32,357 bases of DNA, taken from the NCBI GenBank assembly GCA_022745215.1, contig JAIIWC010000013.1:1-32357 (forward strand), given 5' to 3'. Both the position numbers and the translations under genes were made by a program. This document shows positions 8,101 to 18,862 of this stretch, in pieces (within the stretch, counting starts at the first letter, position 1; every line of letters starts with the position of its first letter). Source of the stretch: Collinsella sp. (GTDB lineage: Bacteria > Actinomycetota > Coriobacteriia > Coriobacteriales > Coriobacteriaceae). The notes below the pieces were generated by a model. That model made no database searches, had not been told where the DNA came from, and saw only the letters and a list, made by a program, of their open reading frames with translations.

Positions 8101-8124
8101 CTCAAATGTTGATATGAAAGAATG

Positions 8125-8149
8125 CGCCGCTCCTGAGCGGCGTGTTTTT
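8125..8149 (+). terminator. Terminator-like hairpin directly before the RBS
   Basis: CGCCGCT-CCTG-AGCGGCG (7-bp perfect stem) followed by TGTTTTT. It lies 200 bp after recR, downstream of the promoter candidate at 8072-8100 and only 3 bp before the GGAGGA ribosome binding site of the next gene. It can be the recR terminator or a leader attenuator of the kinase/FHA operon. Confidence 0.6.
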
Positions 8150-8164
8150 GTTGGAGGAGAACGC

Positions 8165-9073
8165 ATGCGGCCCGGGGGCACTCAGACAAAGCGTGGCGCC
8201 ACGGTGCGCATGCGACGCCGGCTGGGCCTGGCGCCTCGGGCGTATGTGCTGCTGTCTTGCTCGCTCGTGCTGGTCATAGCCGGTGTTTCGGCTTATGGTA
8301 TGACGGTGCCGTCCATGGTGCAGGCGCATGCTGCGCGCGAGCTGCATATTGGGCGCAAGGCCAAAAGCGACTTGGGAACGACAACTGGATATGCGTGGGC
8401 GAGCGTGGTCTCGCATGTTGTGTTCGGTGGCGACGATGCGGACAGTCCCGAAACATCGGACAACGAGGTTACGCTGGCAAACGGCAAGACCATCGTGCTC
8501 ACCAACACCAAGATCATCACGAAGCTTTCCAATAACAGCGTGGCTTCTGTCATTAACAAGGCTGAGCAGCAGAAGGAGCAGGATACGCAGCAGGCGGGTA
8601 AGCCCGGCGGCTCGGACGGGTCCGGTTCTGGCACCGGTTCGGCGGGTTCGGACGGCGGTTCCGGTTCGGGCTCCGCCTCTGGCGGTGGATCTTCGAGTGG
8701 CGGCTCGACGGACGGCGATGCCGGCGGGGGCACGGGCACGGGTGGCCTCTCGGCTGCCGAGGAGGAGAGTATCCACAGTTGGCTCGTGACCAAATACAAC
8801 ATGCTCGATGGCTATGTCGCCCGCGCCAATAGCGTGGTGTCGACCTATAACGCCACGGGCGATACCGGACCGTGCGATAGCCTGGTCAATGACATGTTTG
8901 TCATCCGCGCCGAGTTTGGCCGGCAGACGTTTCCTCCCCAGTCAAAGTGGTATCGACAATTCGCCAACCTGTGGGGCTGCTACACAAACCTGTGTCAATG
9001 GGTCGGACATTACGGCGACGATAACGTCGCGCTCAACAACTTCAATAACAATGTGGCGGCGATCGCTCTATGA
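8165..9073 (+). CDS. Membrane-anchored extracellular protein with Gly/Ser linker
   Basis: 302 residues. A basic cytoplasmic N-terminus (RMRRRLGLAPR) precedes one signal-anchor helix (~26-46). An outer region follows with a small domain ('NEVTLANGKTIVLTNTKIITKLSNNSVASVINKA'), a low-complexity Gly/Ser/Asp linker of about 50 residues (~146-195), and a C-terminal helical domain (SIHSWLVTKYNMLDGYVARAN ... FNNNVAAIAL) with cysteines CDSL, WGCYTNLCQW that could be disulphide-bonded. The start ATG 8165 has GGAGGA 6 nt upstream. The stop overlaps the next gene as ATGA. No family was recognised. First position in an operon with a kinase and an FHA protein suggests it is the surface sensor, or a secreted effector controlled by them. 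This is inference. Confidence 0.75.
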   Translation: MRPGGTQTKRGATVRMRRRLGLAPRAYVLLSCSLVLVIAGVSAYGMTVPSMVQAHAARELHIGRKAKSDLGTTTGYAWASVVSHVVFGGDDADSPETSDNEVTLANGKTIVLTNTKIITKLSNNSVASVINKAEQQKEQDTQQAGKPGGSDGSGSGTGSAGSDGGSGSGSASGGGSSSGGSTDGDAGGGTGTGGLSAAEEESIHSWLVTKYNMLDGYVARANSVVSTYNATGDTGPCDSLVNDMFVIRAEFGRQTFPPQSKWYRQFANLWGCYTNLCQWVGHYGDDNVALNNFNNNVAAIAL

Positions 9074-10911
9074 TGACCAATCTCGTTTCCGCCACAACCC
9101 AATCGCTTGCCCACGATCCCATGGTGGGCCTGCGCCTGGCGCGCGTCGACGGGTTTGAGCCGGCCGTCGCCCTGGGCACGGACGAGCTTCCCGCCTACCT
9201 GCGCCGTTTTACGATGCTGTTTGCCGACGACGCCACCATGCGCCGCGGCGGCATCGGCCGCGTGACGCGTGCCGTCAACGCGCAGGGCGAGGCCGTGGCG
9301 CTCAAGCAGCTCATCTTGCCGGCGCGCGACGAATTTGATGACGATGTCGCCCACGAGGCGCTGGTCACCAAGTTCAAGGCGGCGTTTCGCGAGGAATATG
9401 AATGCCATCGTGCCCTTTCGGGCCTTAAGGGCTTTCCCCGCCTATACGGGTGGGGCGAGGTCGACGGCGTGCCCGCGATTGTCATGGAGTGGGTCGAGGG
9501 CGAGACGCTCGCTCGCCTGCGCTCGCGCCTTGCCGTGGACGATGCCGGGCGTCTGTCGCCGCTCGTGGCGGCGCGCCTGGGTCGCGACCTGTTCGATCTG
9601 CTCTGCCGCATGAGCTTGGTAGGCGAGGGGTTCGTCCATCGCGATATCTCGCCCGCTAATATTATGGTGCGCACGGCGCGCCTGCCGCTCGACCGACAGC
9701 TTGCCGAAGGCACTTTCGACCTGTGCTTGATCGACTTTGGCTCGTCGCTGGCGCTCGAGCCCGCCTCTGCGGTGGCCGGCACCGGCGGCAAGGCGTCGTT
9801 TACCGAGCGCTATGCCACGTTGCGCCGCGCGACGGTGGCCTACGCCCCGCCCGAGATGCTCACCGACGATATCCCCGACCTGCGCATGCTTCGCATGTCG
9901 CCGGCAATCGATGTCTATGCGGCGGCGAGTACGGTCTACGAGCTCATCGCCGGTGTCGCGCCGTACGAAGTAGCGCCGGGTGCGTCGGGTACTTCGGGCT
10001 CGCGCAAAAAGACGCGCGATATTGCCAGCCCTTATCGCCTCAAGATGGATACGCTGCCCGATTATCCCGTCGGCGCCCACGCGCCCGGCTGCGACTTGAC
10101 GCAATTGCTGCGACGCGAGCCCGATGTGGCACTTGCCGCGGCCGAGCAGGCTCAGCAGCTGGGGCTCGATCCAAATTCCGAGGATCTGCGCGATGCGCTG
10201 GCGTTTGTCGACGCTCAGCTCTTCGATGTGGTGATGGCCTGTCTGTCCTGCCATCAGGAAGATCGTCCCGAGCCGGCTGCGGTGGAGGCGGCGCTCTCGG
10301 CATTTTGCGACCACTATGCGCAAAATGTCGCCCGCTCGCTTCGCGCCGAGCCGCTCATGCCGTGCCCGATGGAGGTATCGGGGCACACGGCCCGGCGCGC
10401 GGCGATGGTTGGTGCGACGGCGGTATGCGGCGTGCTTTGGGCTGTGGTCGTGGTATCAGCGGCGCTGTTGGCGTCGGGCGCCCATGTGACGCTCGTCGTG
10501 GGACCGCTTATGTGGTCCGGGAAGCTGCCGGCCATTATCGCCGCGCTGGCGTTGGCGCTGCCGGGCGTGGCGGGCATTGCCGCCGGGGCCTTGGCGCGCG
10601 ATCGCCGTGCGGGATTCCTGCAGGGCGTGTTGGCCCTTTCCGCCTGCGAGGTCCCGGCTCTGGCCGCACTCGCATGTACCGTGTTTTCCCAGCATGGCGT
10701 GGCGGGTGGCCTGGTGGCCGCCATAATTGCAACCTATGCGCTCACGTGGTTTTTGCTGGCGATGGGGTTTGCCTTCGAGCTTCCCGTCGTGTCAGCACGA
10801 CGTGCGAAAACTCCCATGGCGACGCCGCTTGCCGGCGGAGCCGCGGCTGCCCGCGCCTTTGGCGGGCCGGCCGAAGTATCCGACACTATCTCTGCGACCA
10901 AGGAGGGCTAA
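9070..10911 (+). CDS. Ser/Thr protein kinase with C-terminal membrane helices
   Basis: 613 residues. Kinase motifs: RRGGIGRVTRA (glycine loop, ~58-68), the lysine in VALK (Lys79), HRDISPANIMV (Asp192), LIDFGSS (Asp222-Gly224), YAPPEML. All catalytic residues are present, and unlike the kinase at 505-2358 it is an RD kinase. The 'HRDISPANIM' loop with Ser in place of the usual Lys after Asp-Ile is atypical, because that Lys normally contacts the phosphate. There is an unusually long acidic insert between activation loop and C-lobe (~310-400). About four hydrophobic helices occupy ~438-585. The start overlaps the upstream stop (ATGA), and the next gene follows after 3 bp, so the three genes form one transcription unit. 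It probably phosphorylates its operon partners. Confidence 0.85.
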   Translation: MMTNLVSATTQSLAHDPMVGLRLARVDGFEPAVALGTDELPAYLRRFTMLFADDATMRRGGIGRVTRAVNAQGEAVALKQLILPARDEFDDDVAHEALVTKFKAAFREEYECHRALSGLKGFPRLYGWGEVDGVPAIVMEWVEGETLARLRSRLAVDDAGRLSPLVAARLGRDLFDLLCRMSLVGEGFVHRDISPANIMVRTARLPLDRQLAEGTFDLCLIDFGSSLALEPASAVAGTGGKASFTERYATLRRATVAYAPPEMLTDDIPDLRMLRMSPAIDVYAAASTVYELIAGVAPYEVAPGASGTSGSRKKTRDIASPYRLKMDTLPDYPVGAHAPGCDLTQLLRREPDVALAAAEQAQQLGLDPNSEDLRDALAFVDAQLFDVVMACLSCHQEDRPEPAAVEAALSAFCDHYAQNVARSLRAEPLMPCPMEVSGHTARRAAMVGATAVCGVLWAVVVVSAALLASGAHVTLVVGPLMWSGKLPAIIAALALALPGVAGIAAGALARDRRAGFLQGVLALSACEVPALAALACTVFSQHGVAGGLVAAIIATYALTWFLLAMGFAFELPVVSARRAKTPMATPLAGGAAAARAFGGPAEVSDTISATKEG

Positions 10912-10914
10912 GCC

Positions 10915-11853
10915 ATGGCTTCTCAAGCCGAGCTCACCCCGTGCGGGGCAATGTTTGACATCTTTAAGCGCGCAGCGCACCTGAGCCATATCGAACTGTG
11001 CGGCCTGGTGCTCTCGAGCCGCCCGCTCGCCGACGGCCGTAGTCCGCAGAGCCGTGCCGCCGATCGCTCCTGGGTTTCGCGCTTTATCGTGCGCGCGCCG
11101 GTCGGCACGCTGCAGGAACGTTATTTTGCCGATTACGGCACCTCGGCCGCGCGCATTATGTCGCAGCTGGCCCTGCGCCGCCGCAATCCCATGGACGCCG
11201 TGGCCGTGACCAATATGGTGTGCGGCCCCGCTGGCGAGCCCATGGTGCGGGCACTCGAGGAATGCCATCAGGACACGAATCTCTATCGCAATGCGCTAGA
11301 GCGCCTGTCGCAGGCGGCTGAGCTCATGCCCGCCGAGCGCGCCGAGGCCATCCTGGTGCTGTTTGTCGCCGTGGGTTGCTCGGCAGATGTCCGCTCGTCG
11401 GTGACCTATGCCATCGACTACGCTCATGCGACCTGTGGCGGCGCCACGTCGACGCCGCGCTCGCTGAGCACATCTTCAGTCACAGGCGAGCACGAGGCTT
11501 CGCCGGCGCATCCGCTGGGACTGCTGCGCGTGCAAAACGGCTATGTGGTGAGCGCCCCGCGCTGGATTCAACCGAGTGAGGAGGGCGTCGAGATCGGCGC
11601 GCTGGCTACGGGGGAGGGCGACATTACCGACGTCGGCGACGACGTCTCGGCTCGTCATGCCCATATCTGGTGCGACGATTCTGGCACATGGTTTGTCGAG
11701 GACCTGTCGTCCACGAACGGCACCGTGGTGGTAAACGGGGCCACGAGTGTGTGTATTCAAGTAGAGCCCGGCCGCTCCGCCCAGCTCAATCCCGGCGACG
11801 AGCTCAAACTCGGCGAATCCACCACCTACGCCATCCTCCTCGGCGCCCTCTAA
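10915..11853 (+). CDS. FHA-domain protein of the kinase operon
   Basis: 312 residues. The C-terminus (~226-311) is a forkhead-associated domain, a phospho-threonine reader: 'VEIGALATGEGDI', 'DDVSARHAHIW', 'FVEDLSSTNGTVVVNG', 'LNPGDELKLGES'. The conserved Ser-x-x-His (Ser245/His248) and Asn268-Gly269 are present. The first conserved Arg of the 'IGR' strand is replaced (IGAL), which could weaken or alter phosphopeptide binding. The N-terminal ~200 residues are helical with scattered Cys and match nothing I recognise; 'ATCGGATSTPRSLSTSSVTGE' is a Thr/Ser-rich linker that could be phosphorylated. GGAGG lies upstream of the ATG. Position after the kinase makes it the probable phospho-dependent output protein. 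Confidence 0.85.
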   Translation: MASQAELTPCGAMFDIFKRAAHLSHIELCGLVLSSRPLADGRSPQSRAADRSWVSRFIVRAPVGTLQERYFADYGTSAARIMSQLALRRRNPMDAVAVTNMVCGPAGEPMVRALEECHQDTNLYRNALERLSQAAELMPAERAEAILVLFVAVGCSADVRSSVTYAIDYAHATCGGATSTPRSLSTSSVTGEHEASPAHPLGLLRVQNGYVVSAPRWIQPSEEGVEIGALATGEGDITDVGDDVSARHAHIWCDDSGTWFVEDLSSTNGTVVVNGATSVCIQVEPGRSAQLNPGDELKLGESTTYAILLGAL

Positions 11854-11898
11854 CCGACAGATAGGGACGCTCCTTTTCTGTCGGCACTTGGGGACACT
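11854..11898. repeat. Inverted/direct short repeat abutting a stop codon
   Basis: CCGACAGA (11854-11861) and TCTGTCGG (11877-11884) form an 8-bp inverted repeat that begins on the base after the TAA of the FHA gene. Inside and after it, AGGGACGCTCCTT and GGGGACACTCCTT are near-copies in tandem. The GGGGACA core is shared with the terminal repeats of the element at 18863-19132, so this may be a degenerate relative or fragment. It may also end the FHA operon, though there is no T run. Confidence 0.45.
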
Positions 11899-12303
11899 CC
11901 TTGGCGCGCCAGAGCCAGTCGCCCGGGGATGGGGGGACCATTTTGGCCCTTGACGGTCACCCGAGGTAAACCTTTACCGCCCACCTATATTTGCCGAAAT
12001 ATGGCCTGACGGCGGGGTACAATAAACCCGCATGCGGATTTCCGTTGCGGGCGCTTCCCATCGCCGGGGCGTGCCCGGGAGCATCCGGCATGCGGCCTTT
12101 GCGGCGCTCGGTCATGTGCAAGACGGGTAGCTGGGCCTGTGGAGCGCGTGCAGCTCTCCTCGCCTCGGCAGCCTTCTCTCCACGCCATGTACCTGCCGCT
12201 GAGTCCGCCTGTCAGATGATCGGAAGCAACAACGAAAATCCCATCACGCCAACATCCCGGCGATCGCCGGGGCCTGTATACCTATATGAGAGGAGAGGGG
12301 TAT
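11885..12303. other. Long leader/promoter region of the PFOR gene
   Basis: About 420 bp with no credible gene. It holds an inverted repeat GGTAAA-CC-TTTACC (11965-11978), a -10 candidate GGG-TACAAT (12015-12023), a perfect palindrome CCGCATGCGG (12028-12037), and a second copy of GCATGCGG at 12088-12095. If TACAAT is used, the untranslated leader is about 275 nt and GC-rich with many possible stems. I do not recognise a known riboswitch class in it. The PFOR ribosome binding site GAGAGGAGAGGGG is at 12288-12300. Confidence 0.5.
12018..12023 (+). promoter_or_regulatory. -10 candidate for PFOR (TACAAT)
   Basis: TACAAT preceded by GGG, about 280 bp before the PFOR start. The best -35-like hexamer, TTGCCG at 11991, is 21 bp away, too far for a standard promoter. 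An inverted repeat GGTAAA-CC-TTTACC lies 40 bp upstream and could be an activator or repressor site. Confidence 0.4.
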
Positions 12304-15843
<3,540 letters not shown>

Positions 15844-15858
15844 GTCTCCCACCGCAGG

Positions 15859-15973
15859 ATCTGAGGGCTGACCTTCGCGGACGTCCTCGGACATGAAAGA
15901 ACCCCCGCTGCGCACTACGTGCGGCGGGGGTTCTTTCGTCCTGCGGAGTGTCCGCGAAAGTCAGCCCTCAGAT
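15859..15973. terminator. Very long palindromic terminator after PFOR
   Basis: Two 50-nt arms (15859-15908 and 15924-15973) are inverted copies. The inner 14 bp (GAAAGAACCCCCGC / GCGGGGGTTCTTTC, 15895-15908 and 15924-15937) are perfect, the outer 24 bp have one mismatch, and a 12-nt stretch between them diverges. A further CGCAC/GTGCG pair (15911-15915 and 15919-15923) lies in the loop. The inner hairpin followed by a T-rich end works as an intrinsic terminator in both directions. The outer arms are far longer than a terminator needs. Confidence 0.8.
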
Positions 15974-16247
15974 TCTGCTACGACTACGTCCTCGGATTGT
16001 GTGGGCTGATGAAGAACGTAGTTGGTCGGGCATTCCGTCCCCTTCGCTGTTTCGCGACTTTGCCGCGAAACCTCGCGTTACTTTGGGGATGGATGGGGGG
16101 CGTGGTTGTTGCGGCTTCTTATCCCTTTGCTTTTTCGCGGCTTTGCCGCGAAACGCGCAGCACTATGGAAAGGGCCGGTGACGTTGTTGTGTGCGTCTCC
16201 GGCCCTCTGGGTTTTACTTTGGCTCCCTGTGCGGGACTTTGTTGGTG
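15974..16247. other. Non-coding region with two similar hairpins
   Basis: No credible gene. Two near-identical hairpins are present: GTTTCGCG-ACTTTGC-CGCGAAAC (16049-16071) and TTTCGCGGC-TTT-GCCGCGAAA (16133-16153), 84 bp apart in the same orientation, both within 'TTTCGCG.CTTTGCCGCGAAAC'. They look like copies of one small palindromic repeat. An open frame spanning them has none of the marks of a gene. Confidence 0.55.
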
Positions 16248-16772
16248 CTACCTTGTCTCGCCGCTTTCTGTGCGTAGGCGGTAGCCGTGGACGAGGTCGC
16301 TAATAGCCGGCCAGGGAATCTGGCGGTCGACCCAAAATTGGAGCTGGACCAGATAGCGCTCGGTGGCGCGGGTGAGGGCCGCGAACTGTTCGTGAGTCTC
16401 TACCTGGGCGTAGAGGTCGTGGCTGTGGGCGAGGATTGCCGTGGTGTCATCCATTTTGCCGGTGACGTCGAAGGCGCCCGAGAACCAGTCGCACAGGCGC
16501 GCGGCACTGTTGTTGATCGTTGCGAGGTCGGCGGTGCCGTCGTTGGCGTTTTCGTTGGCCTGGGCTCGCAGGAGGGAGAGGGCGTCGGTGGCGTTCATAC
16601 AGTAGCCGACGGTGAAGTTCCAGACGGCGAATTCGCGCCCGGTGTCGAGCTTGCGGCGGCGCATCAGGTCGATGTCGCGGGGCTCCTCGAGCATCATTTG
16701 GTCGGCGAGGGCTTCAAGTGCAGTGGTGTACTCAGCAAGGTCGAGCGTGAGCAGGGTGTTGATATCCATCAT
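16248..16772 (-). CDS. Helical protein of unknown function
   Basis: 174 residues starting MMDINTLLTLDLAEYTTALEAL, predominantly alpha-helical and acidic, without a signal peptide or membrane segment. Features: 'DIDLMRRRKLDTGREFAVWNFTVGYCMNATDALSLLRAQ' and 'TERYLVQLQFWVDRQIPWPAISDLVHGYRL'. GGAGG overlaps the end of the upstream gene and sits 7 nt from the ATG (16772; a second ATG follows at 16769). The upstream DUF3830-like gene ends 2 bp before, so the two are an operon and probably act in one process. I do not recognise the family. Confidence 0.7.
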   Translation of the reverse strand: MMDINTLLTLDLAEYTTALEALADQMMLEEPRDIDLMRRRKLDTGREFAVWNFTVGYCMNATDALSLLRAQANENANDGTADLATINNSAARLCDWFSGAFDVTGKMDDTTAILAHSHDLYAQVETHEQFAALTRATERYLVQLQFWVDRQIPWPAISDLVHGYRLRTESGETR

Positions 16773-16774
16773 CT

Positions 16775-17191
16775 TTAGGCCTCCGCTTCGATCTCGACGA
16801 TTTCGTTTTTAATATACATGCCCTGGTTGTCCCAGACATTGCGGCAGGCGGCGGCAAAGCGCTCGCGGTCGGCTTCGCAGATGCGGGCGAACATGTTGCA
16901 GGTGCCAAAGGGCTCGCACACATCAAAGAAGATGCAAATTGACGACCAGCCGCCATACCAGCTCACGGCGCCCGCCGGCTCGTGAAAGACGGGGTTCTCG
17001 ATGTGCTCATAGTTGGCGATGGGGCCCGAGACAGGATACGTCACCTCGGCATCACAAATCTTTGCCGAAAAGATACGCGACTCGACCGGACAGGACGATT
17101 CGAACAGCTTGCATGTCTCGGGCGCTTCATCCCAGAGCATGTCGGCGAGAAACGTCTCGCCATTCAACGTGATCTTGAGCATTTTTGTCAT
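16775..17191 (-). CDS. DUF3830-like cyclophilin-fold protein
   Basis: 138 residues: MTKMLKITLNGETFLADMLWDEAPETCKLF matches the start of DUF3830 proteins ('i.l.g..f.A.L.ed.AP.Tc..f'), a small family related to cyclophilin-like beta barrels. It continues with 'GPIANYEHIENPVFHEPAGAVSWYGGWSSICIFFDVCEPFGTCNMFARI', equivalent to the family's 'pGdv.yyp.g...i.ify' segment. I choose ATG 17191 because GGAGGT lies 7 nt upstream; an extension to 17407 has no family likeness and no ribosome binding site. Family members are often found near transport or catabolic genes and have no proven activity. The partner gene at 16248-16772 is co-transcribed. Confidence 0.65.
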   Translation of the reverse strand: MTKMLKITLNGETFLADMLWDEAPETCKLFESSCPVESRIFSAKICDAEVTYPVSGPIANYEHIENPVFHEPAGAVSWYGGWSSICIFFDVCEPFGTCNMFARICEADRERFAAACRNVWDNQGMYIKNEIVEIEAEA

Positions 17192-17793
17192 AGTAAGGAC
17201 CTCCTCAATCCGTCGCTCAAGGGGCTCGCTGGCGGATAAGGAGAAGACAGCAGCGGGGTCGCCGAACCCAAACTTCACGACAGATCCCTGTCGCCCCAGC
17301 CCGCGCTGTTCTTCGCTAAAGTACCATGCCGCAATTGCGCGCGCAATATCAGTTTTTGATTTTCTGGAAGCGGCAATCGACGAGACGGCTCGCCGGCTAC
17401 CGGCCAACGCGCGGCATGGGCACTCGTCTATTCCTTAAGTTGGATGAAAAGCGCCATGTTATTGCAGGGTTGCATACTCGTTCAATAAGTGCATAGAATC
17501 TTGTATAGTGCGAGTAAGATTGTGCGCTATCTGTTTTGTGTTTAGCGGAGATATAGTTTGCATAATCTGGTCTAATCCCTGCTCTATTAAAATAAAGTCG
17601 CACGTAAATGGCGTAAATATGCCTAAGCTGGGCTTCTTTACGCTGAGCGGATAAAAACGACCGTTCACCGTTCAACTATTTTCAAAATGAATAAAATGAG
17701 CGATAAAGAGAATATAAACCTTAATAAACTCGCGTATTGCACGGACGCGGGTTATTAATGGGTTGTAGGCCTTTTACAGAAAGGATTCCAGCA
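17192..17793. other. AT-rich intergenic region upstream of carbamate kinase
   Basis: 602 bp without a credible gene. The part from about 17435 to 17760 is markedly AT-rich compared with everything around it. It holds a promoter candidate TTCAAT-17 bp-TATAGT (17481-17486, 17504-17509), a tandem heptamer ACCGTTCACCGTTC (17660-17673), and another TATAAA (17713-17718). It serves both the divergent DUF3830 operon and carbamate kinase. Short minus-strand open frames here are not supported by codon use or a ribosome binding site. Confidence 0.55.
17481..17509 (+). promoter_or_regulatory. Promoter candidate for carbamate kinase
   Basis: TTCAAT (17481-17486), 17-bp spacer, TATAGT (17504-17509) preceded by TG. 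It is the best-spaced pair in the AT-rich region, but it would give a leader of about 280 nt, so a closer start cannot be excluded. Confidence 0.3.
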
Positions 17794-18756
17794 ATGTCTA
17801 AGCCTCTTGGCAAGCCCGATCGTATTGTCGTCGCCCTCGGCGGCAACGCCCTCGGCAACAACCCCGTCGAGCAGATCCAGGCCGTGAGCAACACCGCCCA
17901 CGCTCTCCTTGGTCTTATCGAGCAGGGTAACGAGATCATCATCACCCACGGCAACGGCCCGCAGGTCGGCATGATCCAGAACGCCTTCGCCGCTGCCCAC
18001 GACGCCATCGGCACCCCCGAGATGCCGCTGCCCGAGTGCGGCGCCATGTCCCAGGGCTACATCGGCTATCACCTGCAGCAGGGCATCGGCCGCGAGATGC
18101 ACAAGCGCTATAAGCGTTGGCACGCCGCCACCGTCGTCACCCAGATCGAGTGCGACCCGGACGATCCCGCGTTCAAGAACCCGACCAAGCCGATCGGCCC
18201 CTTCTACACCGAGGAGCAGGCCAAGGAGTTCATGGCCGAGGATCCCTCCAAGGTCTTCGTCGAGGATTCCGGCCGCGGCTGGCGTCGCGTTGTCGCTTCC
18301 CCCGATCCCAAGAAGATCGTCGAGGCTGACTCCATCCTCAACCTGCTCGACAACGAGTTCATCGTCATCGCCTGCGGTGGCGGCGGCATCCCCGTCGTCC
18401 GCGACTACGAGAACAAGGGCTGCTACAAGGGCGTTCCCGCCGTCATCGACAAGGACCTGGGCGGCGAGCTGCTGGCCGAGGACTGCGACGCCGACGTTCT
18501 GTTCCTGCTGACCGCCGTTGAGCATGTCGCCATCAACTTTGGCAAGCCCAACCAGGAGGAGCTCGAGGACATCACCGCCGACGAGGCCGAGCGCCTGGCC
18601 GACGAGGGTCAGTTCGGCAAGGGTTCCATGGAGCCCAAGGTCCGCGCCGCCATCAAGTTTGCCCGCTCCCGCAAGGGCCGCACCTGCATCATCGGTGCCC
18701 TGGACAAGGCCGCCGAGACCATGGCCGGTCTCTCCGGTACCCGCATCCACGAGTAG
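17794..18756 (+). CDS. arcC: Carbamate kinase
   Basis: 320 residues, family length. It makes ATP and carbamate from carbamoyl phosphate and ADP, the last step of arginine deiminase, agmatine or ureide fermentation. Visible motifs: DRIVVALGGNALGNN (nucleotide-binding start), EIIITHGNGPQVGMIQNAF, 'AMSQGYIGYHLQQ', 'PTKPIGPFYTEEQA', 'RRVVASPDPKKIVEA', 'VIACGGGGIPV', 'DKDLGGELLAEDCDADVLFLLTAVEHV' and 'GSMEPKVRAAIKFA'. The start ATG 17794 follows AAAGGA by about 9 nt. No arcA (deiminase) or arcB (transcarbamylase) is adjacent, so the source of carbamoyl phosphate is not shown here. The gene is monocistronic, with its own terminator 66 bp after the stop. Codon bias is very strong, implying high expression. 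Confidence 0.96.
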   Translation: MSKPLGKPDRIVVALGGNALGNNPVEQIQAVSNTAHALLGLIEQGNEIIITHGNGPQVGMIQNAFAAAHDAIGTPEMPLPECGAMSQGYIGYHLQQGIGREMHKRYKRWHAATVVTQIECDPDDPAFKNPTKPIGPFYTEEQAKEFMAEDPSKVFVEDSGRGWRRVVASPDPKKIVEADSILNLLDNEFIVIACGGGGIPVVRDYENKGCYKGVPAVIDKDLGGELLAEDCDADVLFLLTAVEHVAINFGKPNQEELEDITADEAERLADEGQFGKGSMEPKVRAAIKFARSRKGRTCIIGALDKAAETMAGLSGTRIHE

Positions 18757-18822
18757 TCTCTACTCTGCCGCCTCTCTCGTGGGCGCCAGGCAAGACGCCC
18801 ACAAACTAGCCTCTCTTCATGA

Positions 18823-18854
18823 GCCCCGCAGTCCGCTCCGACTGCGGGGCTTTT
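18823..18854 (+). terminator. Intrinsic terminator of arcC
   Basis: GCCCCGCAGTC (18823-18833), a 6-nt loop, GACTGCGGGGC (18840-18850), then TTTT. A perfect 11-bp stem. A weaker GGGCG...CGCCC hairpin at 18781-18800 lies upstream. Confidence 0.9.
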
Positions 18855-18862
18855 GCTATCGG

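Noticed and set aside
15919..16284. Plus-strand open frame of ~121 codons downstream of PFOR
   Set aside because: It is built from the palindromic terminator arm and two repeat hairpins, with no ribosome binding site or coding-type codon use.
17397..17675. Short minus-strand open frames in the AT-rich region before arcC
   Set aside because: Overlapping alternatives of 69 and 92 codons without ribosome binding sites, whose composition follows the AT-rich promoter region rather than the genome's coding style.
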